A stretch of DNA of 28,526 bases from positions 1-28,526 of IMG/VR virus record IMGVR_UViG_3300027793_000235; one strand, 5' to 3'. A program made the position numbers and the translations under genes. Each line of letters opens with the position of its first letter. Positions within the stretch are counted from its first letter, which is position 1. Below are positions 8,807 to 16,446 of this stretch, one piece after another. The notes below the pieces were generated by a model. It was given only the letters and a program-made list of their open reading frames with translations, had not been told where the DNA came from and made no database searches. This stretch comes from a virus.

Positions 8807-9078
8807 AGGTTAATGCTCCTTAAGGCGTCAGTAGGTGATAAGTCTGTTGTTCCTGCTAGTTCATTACAGATACCGCCAAGAGCCTTGAAGTCATTAGGCT
8901 GACGATTAGCATCTGCTTCTAGGTTCAGTGCACCAATGAGTGCCTTACCTGTTGTTCCTGCATATTGGTTGGCAGCACCAGTGGCAGCCAAGTATGAAGT
9001 CAATACTGGATATGTCCCACTATTTGCTAAGCGATTTAGTTCGCTTGTAAATGAACTACCTGCTGTGCCTGTCGCCAT
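8803..9078 (-). CDS. Small structural protein, function unknown
   Basis: 91 residues rich in Ala, Gly, Asn and Leu. It begins MATGTAGSSFTSELNRLANS and has the pattern ELNRLANSGTYP, then YAGTTGKALIGALNLEA, then GGICNELAGTTDLSP. The Asn-Xaa-Leu-Ala-Gly-Thr motifs appear as an internal repeat, which suggests two or three copies of a short helix-turn unit. Its stop overlaps the start of the connector gene (ATGA). The layout is familiar from actinophage genomes, always near tail connectors, but no function is known to me. Confidence 0.55.
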   Translation of the reverse strand: MATGTAGSSFTSELNRLANSGTYPVLTSYLAATGAANQYAGTTGKALIGALNLEADANRQPNDFKALGGICNELAGTTDLSPTDALRSINL

Positions 9079-9473
9079 TATCTATACCTTGCCGTTTTCT
9101 TTGCGATTGACTTGGGTTGTTTGACAAACTGTTTGCCTTTTTTCATACCTTCACGCTTTGCTTTGCTAGTAGCAGCATACTCACTGCTTGATAAAGCTTC
9201 GCGTGCTTTCTTAGGAAGATATCTTTCACCAGTAGCTTCTTTGCCTTGGGTGCTAGGCTTACCAGATTTAGTTCCCCATTTTTCTTTAGTCCATTTAGAT
9301 AAGGACTTCTGCTTGCTGGTCTTGCTACCTGAGTAACCGCCTCCAGCTTTCTTATATTCTTGTGCTACAATCTGAGCCTTACGAGCAGACCATTGTCCTG
9401 CCTTGCCACCTTTGGTGCCAGCCATTACTTTGTTCTTAATGCGTTCTCTTAACTCAGGCTTGGTGTATGACAT
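9078..9473 (-). CDS. Basic protein of a family shared with algal viruses (DUF5872-like)
   Basis: 131 residues from the ATG at 9473, which overlaps the preceding stop as TAATG. A GTG at 9479 would add two residues. The protein starts MSYTKPELRERIKNKVMAG and includes KAGQWSARKAQIVAQEYKKA, KSLSKWTKEKWGTKSGKPS, ERYLPKKAREALSSSEYAA and KKGKQFVKQPKSIAKKTARY. I recognise this motif order from proteins of phages and of large DNA viruses of algae, listed as a domain of unknown function (DUF5872 as I remember it). It is strongly basic, with Lys and Arg spread over its whole length. Binding to packaged DNA or to an acidic virion surface is plausible, but no function is proven. It is one of a run of small basic proteins behind the capsid gene. 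Confidence 0.65.
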   Translation of the reverse strand: MSYTKPELRERIKNKVMAGTKGGKAGQWSARKAQIVAQEYKKAGGGYSGSKTSKQKSLSKWTKEKWGTKSGKPSTQGKEATGERYLPKKAREALSSSEYAATSKAKREGMKKGKQFVKQPKSIAKKTARYR

Positions 9474-9754
9474 TACCACTTCACCTTATCTGCCCAGTAA
9501 GCAGCAGACATCTTTCCTTTGGCAATGTTCTTTGAGTGGCGTGCTTTAAATGATGCACGCTTCTTTTTCATTCTGTCAGGCTCTCCAGCCTTTGGTTTGC
9601 CAGCAGTCTTAGCACCTTGTTCGCCAAAGCGAATAGTCTTTACTTGGCTACCTTCTTTAGCCACAACAATGTGTGACTTCTTTGGGTGACTAGGTGTGCG
9701 CTTAGGTTTATTGAAACCTGATACGCCTGCTCTCTTAAGCCTTGGGTCCGCCAT
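9473..9754 (-). CDS. Small basic phage protein, conserved type
   Basis: 93 residues, highly basic. Motifs are RAGVSGFNKPKRTPSHPKKS, VKTIRFGEQGAKTAGKPKAG and FKARHSKNIAKGKMSAAYWA followed by DKVKW. The last block is a signature I recognise from short proteins of many marine and freshwater phages, where it is usually listed as hypothetical. The protein has no membrane segment. Its stop overlaps the start of the next gene (TAATG), so production of the two is coupled. A role in the virion or DNA packaging is likely because of the place between capsid and tail genes, but is not shown. Confidence 0.65.
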   Translation of the reverse strand: MADPRLKRAGVSGFNKPKRTPSHPKKSHIVVAKEGSQVKTIRFGEQGAKTAGKPKAGEPDRMKKKRASFKARHSKNIAKGKMSAAYWADKVKW

Positions 9755-9763
9755 TGTTAGTCC

Positions 9764-9970
9764 TTAGTCGTTGTATATATCGTATTGAGTTTTGCGGTAT
9801 TTGCCTGTATTGTATAACCATTCATATAATTTATCTACATTAGATTGGTCATCAAAGTTATTACGTGCTTTAGGTTTTTTAGATTGAGCGCGACTTTTAG
9901 CGCTTGCTTCTTTTTCTTTCCTACGTCTGTAATTGCCAGGAGTTTCACCAGTGCTTGAGATTAGACTCAT
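9764..9970 (-). CDS. Small basic hypothetical protein
   Basis: 68 residues. The first half (residues 10-36) is almost all Lys, Arg, Glu, Ser and Ala and is probably a charged helix or unstructured; the second half is aromatic and acidic (DDQSNVDKLYEWLYNT, then GKYRKTQYDIYND). The start overlaps the stop of the 46-residue gene by ATGA. No family recognised. Its place in the run of short basic genes suggests a virion or assembly role. Confidence 0.5.
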   Translation of the reverse strand: MSLISSTGETPGNYRRRKEKEASAKSRAQSKKPKARNNFDDQSNVDKLYEWLYNTGKYRKTQYDIYND

Positions 9971-10107
9971 TTGTTTTCCTTCTTATACTCTCCGTATTTA
10001 CCCAATACTGCTCTTACTGTTCCATTCTTGTTTAACCGCACCACGTATCCGTCTTTAATTTGCACGGAGTTAAAACCGCGGTGCGGTTTCAATTGTCCTG
10101 ATGACAT
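9967..10107 (-). CDS. Short basic hypothetical protein (46 residues)
   Basis: An open frame of 46 codons that exactly fills the space between its neighbours. It begins MSSGQLKPHRGFNSVQIKDG and continues with YVVRLNKNGTVRAVLGKYGE. The start overlaps the previous stop as TGATG and its stop overlaps the next start as ATGA, which is strong evidence that it is real despite its length. The pattern of short strands around VQIKDGYVVRLNKNGTVRAVLG looks like a small beta-hairpin domain. No function recognised. Confidence 0.6.
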   Translation of the reverse strand: MSSGQLKPHRGFNSVQIKDGYVVRLNKNGTVRAVLGKYGEYKKENK

Positions 10108-10325
10108 CACTTACTGCTTTTCTTTAAGGCTTTTTTACTTTCCGCTAGCATTTTGCTTGCGTCTTTAAATGCCCTACCTGCTGCACGAGCCTGTAATCTA
10201 GGTTCTGATTTAACCCGAGAAGCATAATATTCTTCATAAGGAATATAATTTTCCGCTGTTGAATATCTAGACTTCAACCATTCCTCACGGAATGTATGAG
10301 GAGTCTTCATATTTTCCATAGGCAT
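10107..10325 (-). CDS. Small basic hypothetical protein
   Basis: 72 residues. The first half carries aromatic residues (HTFREEWLKSRYS, NYIPYEEYYASRVKS) and the C-terminal half is a basic helix (RLQARAAGRAFKDASKMLAE, then SKKALKKSSK). The start lies just after the 57-residue gene. No family recognised. The basic C-terminal tail resembles those of other products in this cluster. Confidence 0.5.
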   Translation of the reverse strand: MPMENMKTPHTFREEWLKSRYSTAENYIPYEEYYASRVKSEPRLQARAAGRAFKDASKMLAESKKALKKSSK

Positions 10326-10327
10326 AA

Positions 10328-10501
10328 TTACTTTTTCTTGCCCATCTTCTTCATTGCGGCTTTCTTCTTAGGTGCAGCCTTCTTCTTTGACATCTTCATC
10401 ATCATTGCTTTGCCTTCCATCTTCTCGGCCTTAGCGTACATCTTTGCTGCTTTCTTGCCCTTTGCTGTGTATGGGAATTTCTTATCGCCTACCATTGGCA
10501 T
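10328..10501 (-). CDS. Very Lys/Met-rich short protein (57 residues)
   Basis: 57 codons between its neighbours, with start ATG at 10501 behind an AGGAG ribosome site. The product begins MPMVGDKKFPYTAKGKKAAK and ends in a tract of Lys, Ala and Met, finishing GKKK. Close to half its residues are Lys or Met. The opening MPMVG-KKFPYT-GKKAAK is a signature I recognise from short proteins of environmental phages of several host groups. The extreme charge suggests binding to nucleic acid or to an acidic partner. Function unknown. Confidence 0.65.
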   Translation of the reverse strand: MPMVGDKKFPYTAKGKKAAKMYAKAEKMEGKAMMMKMSKKKAAPKKKAAMKKMGKKK

Positions 10502-10502
10502 A

Positions 10503-10814
10503 TTATGCTCCTAGTTGATTTAGTACTGCTGCTGATTTTTTGGTTATATGTTTTGCTGGTGCCATTTTGCTAGAGTCATATGGTTTACCCAATATCTCAC
10601 TAGCCTTTACTGCCTCTTGAATCTTCTTCATAGAAGTTCCAGCGGGCTGAATACCTTGGGCTCTTGCAGCCTTGTAGGCATCCAATTCTTTATTAAATGC
10701 TTTAGTTGGCATAGACCTTTGGCTATGTGCATCACCAGTGTTCATCTGTAAACTTAAACCCTTACAGCCAAAGCATCCTTCGACTGGCTCAGGGTGATGT
10801 TCCCAATGTTTCAT
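10503..10814 (-). CDS. Small protein with possible zinc-binding N-terminus
   Basis: 103 residues. The N-terminus (residues 1-20, HWEHHPEPVEGCFGCKGL) has His3, His6, His7, Cys14 and Cys17, a combination that could bind one zinc ion. Next comes NTGDAHSQRSMPTKAFNKEL, a pattern I recognise from short actinophage and marine phage proteins located near the capsid gene. The rest is basic and helical. Its ATG overlaps the stop of the upstream gene (ATGA). Role unknown; a structural or assembly part is likely from the context. Confidence 0.6.
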   Translation of the reverse strand: MKHWEHHPEPVEGCFGCKGLSLQMNTGDAHSQRSMPTKAFNKELDAYKAARAQGIQPAGTSMKKIQEAVKASEILGKPYDSSKMAPAKHITKKSAAVLNQLGA

Positions 10815-11083
10815 ATTGCTGTAAAGTTACTTTCTGTGACACCAACTCCACCAGCGATAAGTGCTGCCTTTGTGGCATCATCTACTATGTGGTTGTAACC
10901 ACCTTCATAGACTTGTGGGTAACTAGCTAAATCTCCATCAACAGGATATCGAATTTGTGCGTACCCACCAGTTGGCTTTAGTACTATTGTAATACCTCTG
11001 TCAAGTTTATAAAAGTAAAACAGTCGTCCACCACCAGCAGGACCCTCTTCAGCCGTGGGGGTTGTGAAGATATATTCGGTCAT
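10811..11083 (-). CDS. Small conserved structural protein downstream of the capsid gene
   Basis: 90 residues from the ATG at 11083, chosen because AGGAGG lies five bases upstream; a longer frame to 11143 would run into the hairpin after the capsid gene. It reads MTEYIFTTPTAEEGPAGGGR, then LFYFYKLDRGITIVLKPTGG, YPVDGDLASYPQVYEGGYNH and ends GVTESNFTAI. I recognise the layout from actinophage genomes, where it occurs beside the capsid or head-completion genes. The Tyr-rich strands and a short helix near the C-terminus (DDATKAALIAGG) fit a small virion-surface or head-completion protein. Function unproven. Confidence 0.65.
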   Translation of the reverse strand: MTEYIFTTPTAEEGPAGGGRLFYFYKLDRGITIVLKPTGGYAQIRYPVDGDLASYPQVYEGGYNHIVDDATKAALIAGGVGVTESNFTAI

Positions 11084-11107
11084 AAGTCCTCCTAATGAAC
11101 TCACCCC

Positions 11108-11134
11108 AAGGGGTAGGTTTCTAGGCCTACCCTT
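11108..11134 (-). other. Hairpin after the capsid gene
   Basis: On the minus strand AAGGGTAGG pairs with CCTACCC(C)TT around an eight-base loop; seven pairs are uninterrupted and a bulged C separates two more. It lies in the 64-base gap between the capsid stop and the next ribosome site. No run of T follows, so it is unlikely to be a full terminator. It may protect or process the 3' end of the capsid message to raise its level. Confidence 0.55.
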
Positions 11135-11147
11135 CAGAGTCAATCAA

Positions 11148-12341
11148 CTAGAGAGCTGCGATTGAGGAGCCTGATTCGATACGATACAGTGCTTCTTCAC
11201 GATAACGTGCAAAGCCGAGTACGCCGTACCAACCCATTGGGCGGAAGCGCATCAACTTATCGGTTACGTTTCCGATAACAATGTGTGGCTCTTCTGCAAC
11301 AGCCTCAGCAAGTGCTTGCTGTCCGCAGAGGATAGTATCAAATACGCGTGTTACTGGAGTTACTGTAAGAGTGTTTGTTCCAACAGTTCCAGAGTTAGCA
11401 ACGTCAACTGTAAATGTAGTGTTTGTTGCACCTACAGAGATTGCTGTAATCTTAGCGCCAGTTCCTACGTTAGTTCCAGAGATTTTATCTCCGACTTCAG
11501 CACGGCCACCGAAGGCACCATTTGCTGCTACGATAGTGAACGCACCAGAAACACCGCTAACTGCAGCAGCAGTTGTTAGTGCGGTCTGGTCTGCGCCAGC
11601 CTTAGCGCTTGGCAAACGAGAAGACTCAACAAAGAATGCTCCTTCGTAGTCGCCAATTTCTCCTGCCCATACGTTATTAACGGCTGGGTCAGAGTTAATG
11701 TGAGCAAAGTTCCAGCCTAGGTTTCCAGACTCTGCACGCAGGTCGTGGGAAACTTCTGGGTGGATTCCGCACCAGTAGTAAGAACCACGGCGAGCCTTGG
11801 CCTTATTAGCACGGAGTTTAGCAACAGCCTTACGAATATCTGCTGAATCAATTGTTGCAGCAGCAGTAATTGTAGCAGTGCTGGTAGCAGTGCTTCCGCT
11901 GTAGATTACGTTAGTTCCGCCAGTTAAAGTTGTTGAAACAACCTGGTCGATAGAATCAGCAAGGTTGTATGCAATGATGTTTGCAATAGCTGGGTCTACG
12001 TCTGCTAGTGAGAATAGCTCAAGAGCACGGGTTACTAGGACAGCATTACCGTACTCGTTAAGAGTAATGGTTACTGATGTCGGAGTTGTTAGAGCAACTG
12101 CATCTGGGTCAGTTGTCTCTGTTAGTGTTGAAGTTTTTGCATCCAAATCAACATAGCGCTGTAGCACTACGGTTGAACCTGGGATTGCTTGACGGGCAGG
12201 ACGCTTATCTGCTACAGAACGAAGTAGTGGTTCTGAACGGAGAGCGAACTCGAGAAGACGGTCATACGCCTTCTGTACGAGACCTGCGCCACCAACTGTT
12301 CCTCCGAGAGATGTACTCGCGGTTGATGTATATTGTGACAT
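11148..12341 (-). CDS. Major capsid protein, N4-gp56-like, HK97 fold
   Basis: 397 residues. The N-terminal half reads like the N4-gp56 family: LLRSVADKRPARQAIPGSTV, then an acidic L(T)ET segment (73-78), SVTITLNEYGNAVLVTRALE, and the helix IIAYNLADSIDQVVSTTLTG leading into the backbone helix. IDSADIRKAVAKLRANKAK (about 164-182) is the helix before the Tyr-Trp strand and GIHPEVSHDL of the P-domain. The C-terminal block DTILCGQQALAEAVAEEPHI to RFRPMGWYGVLGFARYREEA is also characteristic. Residues about 247-330 hold a probable extra beta domain. It assembles the head shell around the scaffold. It lies immediately after the scaffold candidate and has an AAGGAGA ribosome site. Confidence 0.85.
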   Translation of the reverse strand: MSQYTSTASTSLGGTVGGAGLVQKAYDRLLEFALRSEPLLRSVADKRPARQAIPGSTVVLQRYVDLDAKTSTLTETTDPDAVALTTPTSVTITLNEYGNAVLVTRALELFSLADVDPAIANIIAYNLADSIDQVVSTTLTGGTNVIYSGSTATSTATITAAATIDSADIRKAVAKLRANKAKARRGSYYWCGIHPEVSHDLRAESGNLGWNFAHINSDPAVNNVWAGEIGDYEGAFFVESSRLPSAKAGADQTALTTAAAVSGVSGAFTIVAANGAFGGRAEVGDKISGTNVGTGAKITAISVGATNTTFTVDVANSGTVGTNTLTVTPVTRVFDTILCGQQALAEAVAEEPHIVIGNVTDKLMRFRPMGWYGVLGFARYREEALYRIESGSSIAAL

Positions 12342-12371
12342 TAGTTTTTAGTCTCCTTGACTATGAACGGA

Positions 12372-12848
12372 TTATTGTTGTGACTGAAGGATAGATAGTA
12401 GCTCTTCGGCTGAACCAGCTTGGTTCATACGCTGTTCTACATCTAGTCCTCTGTCAGGTGTTAGAGCACCTTGTGTCAGGATATCTTGCTGGCGAAGCCG
12501 AGCAATCTCCTGTTGATTTACTGGTGCTTCTTGTTCCGCTACCTTGATTCCAAACAAGTCTGCGTTATCATCGAGCCAATTAGAAACTGACTCCTCGTTA
12601 ACATCATCCAGGTCTTTTAATACAAGGCGTGCGGCTTTCTCATTAACACCTTTTTTTGCTAGGACTTCTTTGACAACTCGCTCACGCTGCACCTTGGTTA
12701 AACCCTCAAGTTGCTCAGTCAGTTCCTTGATTCTCTTTTCATCTGCACGTTTGGCTTTGCGTAACTTCTTTAACAAGTCACTGCCATCACCTGCATACTC
12801 TTGAGTATCTAGGTCGTCGTCTTCTTCATCCCAGTAGTTGTTGCTCAT
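12372..12848 (-). CDS. Capsid scaffold candidate
   Basis: 158 residues from the ATG at 12848, chosen because of an AAGGGTGG ribosome site; a TTG at 12881 would add 11 residues. The N-terminus is very acidic (NYWDEEDDDLDTQEY), followed by a long charged helix (LLKKLRKAKRADEKRIKELT, then EQLEGLTKVQRERVVKEVLA) and an Ala/Gln-rich C-terminal end. An acidic start, a coiled-coil middle and a place directly upstream of the capsid gene are the usual marks of phage scaffolding proteins. No sequence family is recognised. It could be the substrate of the nearby proteasome-like hydrolase during head maturation. The 115-base gap before it (12849-12963) holds no clear promoter; it is GC-rich and shows only weak pairing (ATCGG with CCGAT). 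Confidence 0.7.
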   Translation of the reverse strand: MSNNYWDEEDDDLDTQEYAGDGSDLLKKLRKAKRADEKRIKELTEQLEGLTKVQRERVVKEVLAKKGVNEKAARLVLKDLDDVNEESVSNWLDDNADLFGIKVAEQEAPVNQQEIARLRQQDILTQGALTPDRGLDVEQRMNQAGSAEELLSILQSQQ

Positions 12849-12963
12849 AGCAACCACCCTTCTATTCGTTGTTAGTCGCAAGCCTCAAGTCTATTCGGGG
12901 AAATAGGTTGGCTCTTGCTATCGGTCTGATACGCTGGCGGGGCCGATGGGTCCGCTCAGGATT

Positions 12964-14427
12964 CTAGTATTGTCCGCCTGTTGCTGTGCCTAGTGAGCCT
13001 CTGCCGAGTCCAGATTGTCCACTGAACTCTGCAATCTCACGGCCTACAAGGCGTTGACGCTTGCGTTGTGCTGATGCAAGGGTATTAAATACTTCTTGCT
13101 CAGCTTCAGCTTGGCCATATCCTTCTAAAGTAGTTCCGTAAATCTGAGATAACTTCTCTGATGTAGGCAAGATATCAGCTATTGTAGCATAACCCTTTTG
13201 GGCTTGAGCTTCAGTAATACCCTGTGCTGCAAGTTGCTCAGCAACTGTTACTCCTGCTTCAAGTCCTTGCTTTCTAGCAGCTACTCCAATTTCAGCTGCA
13301 GCAACCTGACGCTGAATCTTTTGTAGTTGTTGATTAGGGTCAAGAACATAAGCAACTAAATCTGTTTGGCCAATGCCATAGTAATCACGCAATGTTCGGC
13401 CTATTGCAGGGTCAGCGTTCTGTACTCGCTGTACTGCTGTAGCAACTCTATCAGAAAGTTCTGCTGCGGATATATCGTTTTCAATAAATTGACGAACATA
13501 TTGGTCATTATCGAATTGCTTTAATCCGTATGTACGTAAAGTCTGACGATAGGCATCTTCAACCCTAAGGTATTCCCCTGGAGTAAGGACTCGTAGTCCT
13601 TTCTTTAAACGACCTTCGTTAGCAATAAAACGATTTTTATATGCCTCGGATTGCCGAAGCTCTACGGCGAATTCTGATGGACTAACATCCTTCTGAATTA
13701 ATCCTCGTAGTGGCTCAACAAGGGCACCTAAACCTAGAGCATCCATCTCTGCACGCAATACATCAAAAGCTGATTGACGCTCAGCTAACTTCTCGGCAGC
13801 CTTTGTTGCAGCTGCGGTTGCAGCATTGCCTGTGGTTAGATTTGCAATTTGAGTCTGTAAAGATTTAATTAATTCTAAAGTAGCCGAATCTAAACCTGTT
13901 GAAATTATTGGTTGTGTAGTAACCGAACTGGTTGTTGAAGTTTTTATTAATCCATTTTGATATGTCTTGCCTTGCCAGGTTCCAGTGAAAGGTGAGCCAT
14001 TTATTGTTAGTGGGTCGCCTTGAGTACCTGCTCCTCGATATTGATTACCTTGAGTGTCCATACCATAGCCTGCTGCATATTTACTAGCATATAAAGAATC
14101 GCTAGAAGTAGACGCTCCAGATACCATTGACTGAGTAGCATCTGTTCTTTCGCCAGTAGCAGGGTCTACGATTGTATTGGTAGAAGCATCATAGTATGCA
14201 TTGGGAGATTTAATTAATTTAAGTTGACCTTCAGGGGTACCAACGCCTTGTCTCCAAGCGTAGTCATAAACATAAGCATCTGGCTTTGGAAGTGGAGGAG
14301 CGGCGGCAGCTGCCTTTGCTTTAGATTCTTCCTGTGCTTTAAAGTATGCTTCTCGGCGGGCAGCGGATTCATCTGCTACTTCTTTTTGAATGCGAAGACG
14401 GCGTTCTTCTTTTGTTTCTTTAGCCAC
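12964..14427 (-). CDS. Large helical virion protein, candidate ejection protein
   Basis: 487 residues. Residues 1-45 form a charged Lys/Glu/Ala-rich helix, followed by a Tyr/Gly-rich segment (PKPDAYVYDYAWRQGVGTPE, then a Ser/Thr-rich part to about 175) and a long helical part (about 185-460, with LELIKSLQTQIANLTTGNAA, AEKLAERQSAFDVLRAEMDA). The C-terminus is Gly- and Arg-rich (GQSGLGRGSLGTATGGQY). No domain is recognised. Together with the two preceding genes and the 1688-residue gene it forms a block of long helical proteins between the portal and capsid modules. By analogy with podovirus internal core proteins it could be packed inside the head and ejected. A role in assembly is the alternative. 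Confidence 0.5.
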   Translation of the reverse strand: MAKETKEERRLRIQKEVADESAARREAYFKAQEESKAKAAAAAPPLPKPDAYVYDYAWRQGVGTPEGQLKLIKSPNAYYDASTNTIVDPATGERTDATQSMVSGASTSSDSLYASKYAAGYGMDTQGNQYRGAGTQGDPLTINGSPFTGTWQGKTYQNGLIKTSTTSSVTTQPIISTGLDSATLELIKSLQTQIANLTTGNAATAAATKAAEKLAERQSAFDVLRAEMDALGLGALVEPLRGLIQKDVSPSEFAVELRQSEAYKNRFIANEGRLKKGLRVLTPGEYLRVEDAYRQTLRTYGLKQFDNDQYVRQFIENDISAAELSDRVATAVQRVQNADPAIGRTLRDYYGIGQTDLVAYVLDPNQQLQKIQRQVAAAEIGVAARKQGLEAGVTVAEQLAAQGITEAQAQKGYATIADILPTSEKLSQIYGTTLEGYGQAEAEQEVFNTLASAQRKRQRLVGREIAEFSGQSGLGRGSLGTATGGQY

Positions 14428-15428
14428 TAGATTACCCCCATATCTGTTCCAACCTGATAAATAGCATTGTATACAGACTCTCTAGCATTGTTAGTATACT
14501 GCCAACGAGGGTCTTTACGTAGTTCTTGTTCAAACATCCACACTGGCATAACTGCTGGTTTCCCATCCTGAGTATACTGTAGAGCTTTACGCAATAATGG
14601 TTCATTAAAGTCCACAGAGTCTGCGTCTAGTTCAAGTATGTTAGCAAAAGAAGATTTGAATGCAGAGCCAATACTATCCACAGATGTACCACTAAGAATC
14701 TTATCGGCATACACTGGGAAGGCGCTAGCAGAGTCTTGACGTATCTTAGATTGAATATCGTTAGCCGTGGTTGTTCCTGAGAAGATTTCACTAGACCAAC
14801 GGTTGTAGTCAGCATCTGTGTACTTAATACCAAATGCTTTAGCATAAGCACGCAAGTCGGCAATAGAACCACCAGTAGCTCCGCCAATTACTTTGCCACT
14901 GTTTAGGGCAAGGGCTTTGATATCAACTTGATTATCAGTCTCAGCATTGTCATATGCTGTCTCAAGCATGTCCCTGACAGCTTTGTCATTTGGGTCTAAC
15001 TTGATACCAGATAGGGTTAGACGGCGAACTTGTTCGTCAATGAATTTATTTAATTCCTGGGTGTATACGCCAAACTGACCTAGCTTTGTCTTTAATCTTT
15101 TGTCAGATGTTGGCAGGGTATTGATATAATACTGGCTCTCTTTGAAAGCAAGTTCTGCGCCAGCAATATCATTATCTAATAATAAAGCCCAAGATTCCTG
15201 TAGCTTAGTGTCATTGGGATACTTATCCAAAAAGGCTTTCATAAAGCCAAAGACTTTACCAGCGGTTTGAGCCTTAGTATCTTTTTGTTCCGCTGTTAAA
15301 CCTGGTCTACCGTTTGGATATTTCTGATTGAATTTTACCGTAGCTTCTGACTTAGCTTCGCCAGCTGGCATTGTTTCAATCTTTGCTAACTCTTGGTCAT
15401 AAGCAATTTGTTCTGCTGTGTCTGCCAC
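14427..15428 (-). CDS. Helical virion protein, candidate ejection protein
   Basis: 333 residues, mostly helix with Lys, Asp and Ala. It begins MADTAEQIAYDQELAKIETM and has repeats of amphipathic segments, such as AGKVFGFMKAFLDKYPNDTK and VRDMLETAYDNAETDNQVDI. The C-terminus ends in an aromatic helix (VWMFEQELRKDPRWQYTNNA, then RESVYNAIYQVGTDMGVI). The sequence KALALNSGKVIGGATGGSIA at about 165-185 is small-residue-rich and might be a flexible hinge. No catalytic motif is visible. Its stop shares one base with the next start, so expression is coupled to the 487-residue gene. Function inferred from context only. Confidence 0.5.
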   Translation of the reverse strand: MADTAEQIAYDQELAKIETMPAGEAKSEATVKFNQKYPNGRPGLTAEQKDTKAQTAGKVFGFMKAFLDKYPNDTKLQESWALLLDNDIAGAELAFKESQYYINTLPTSDKRLKTKLGQFGVYTQELNKFIDEQVRRLTLSGIKLDPNDKAVRDMLETAYDNAETDNQVDIKALALNSGKVIGGATGGSIADLRAYAKAFGIKYTDADYNRWSSEIFSGTTTANDIQSKIRQDSASAFPVYADKILSGTSVDSIGSAFKSSFANILELDADSVDFNEPLLRKALQYTQDGKPAVMPVWMFEQELRKDPRWQYTNNARESVYNAIYQVGTDMGVI

Positions 15429-15431
15429 CCG

Positions 15432-16445
15432 TTAGCTCCTCATCCATTGCGAGAAATAATCTGTAGCATCAAGGCTTTTAGCCTCAAGGAAGTCTTGATT
15501 ATTTTCATTATAGTATTTATCAATCTTAGCTTTAACTAGCGCGTCGGTTACCCCACCAGTGCGCTTTACAATTTTCTTACCAGTCTTAGGGTCAACGGTT
15601 GTTGTACTTGTCTCACCCTTTTGATATAAACTTTTTACATCACTGAATAAAGCTTGGAAATCTGGGTCGTCATCCTTGACTTCTTTTCTTAATAGAGGAG
15701 ATAGCCTATCCTTTAATATTTGCTTTAATTCTATATCCCTTGGTACATCCAGGTATGTTGTGACATCTGGCCTACCGCCTGCTTTAGATAAAGACATATT
15801 AAGAATATCTACTGGCGTAAACTTAGGGCCTTTGCCAGCATTGTATAGTTGAGCTGACTGTTGGACTACTGACTGCCATGTAGCAAAGGCATCTAGCTGT
15901 GTAGCATTAGAATTGCCTGAAGCGATTAAGGCACTAAGAACTTTCTTTTGTATGTTCTTGTCGGTCCAATAGGAGCTGACAACATTATTGACTAATGCGA
16001 CATCATCTTGTTTTGTAGCATAAGTTCCACCAGTTGGGCTGGTAGCCTTACCTTTTTTCTCTCCTTGATATACAAGTACATTTGCCCCTACGCCACCTTG
16101 GGCAAAAGCCTCAGGCGAGAACTGGGGGCCAAGGAAAACCTTAAGTTCATTTATCAGCTTATCATCAGTAAAAGATAGAGTTCCCTTTACGGCTGATTCT
16201 TGTATAGATTTCTTTTCTTCAGGAGTAAAAGTTTCGTTTAGCTTTTCAGTCTTCTTGCTGGTTATTTTTTTATTTAAGTCAGCAATGCTTGCCTTTAACC
16301 TAGTTACTTCTTTCCTGGCTTTTAGCAATCCTTCAGAAGGTTCTTTTCCAGAGCGCTCAAGTGAGGCTTCGCTTTGTTCAACCAAGAATTGTGCTTTACG
16401 AAGTTTATCTTTTTCAGCTGCTAGTTGTTCTTTTAGGGTCGCCAT
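15432..16445 (-). CDS. Coiled-coil virion protein, candidate ejection protein
   Basis: 337 residues. The first 75 residues are a long charged coiled coil (MATLKEQLAAEKDKLRKAQF, then LVEQSEASLERSGKEPSEGL and KKITSKKTEKLNE). The middle and end are helical with Lys, Asp and Ala, and include a TTVDPKTGKKIVKRTGG hairpin at about 280. The C-terminal KYYNENNQDFLEAKSLDATD, then YFSQWMRS, is typical of proteins that pack against the portal or the core. No enzyme motif seen. The gene follows the 1688-residue gene after one base. Confidence 0.5.
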   Translation of the reverse strand: MATLKEQLAAEKDKLRKAQFLVEQSEASLERSGKEPSEGLLKARKEVTRLKASIADLNKKITSKKTEKLNETFTPEEKKSIQESAVKGTLSFTDDKLINELKVFLGPQFSPEAFAQGGVGANVLVYQGEKKGKATSPTGGTYATKQDDVALVNNVVSSYWTDKNIQKKVLSALIASGNSNATQLDAFATWQSVVQQSAQLYNAGKGPKFTPVDILNMSLSKAGGRPDVTTYLDVPRDIELKQILKDRLSPLLRKEVKDDDPDFQALFSDVKSLYQKGETSTTTVDPKTGKKIVKRTGGVTDALVKAKIDKYYNENNQDFLEAKSLDATDYFSQWMRS

Positions 16446-16446
16446 A

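Noticed and set aside
11103-11114. CCCC-AA-GGGG palindrome as a separate regulatory site
   Set aside because: The two-base loop cannot form a hairpin and the bases are part of the larger hairpin after the capsid gene.
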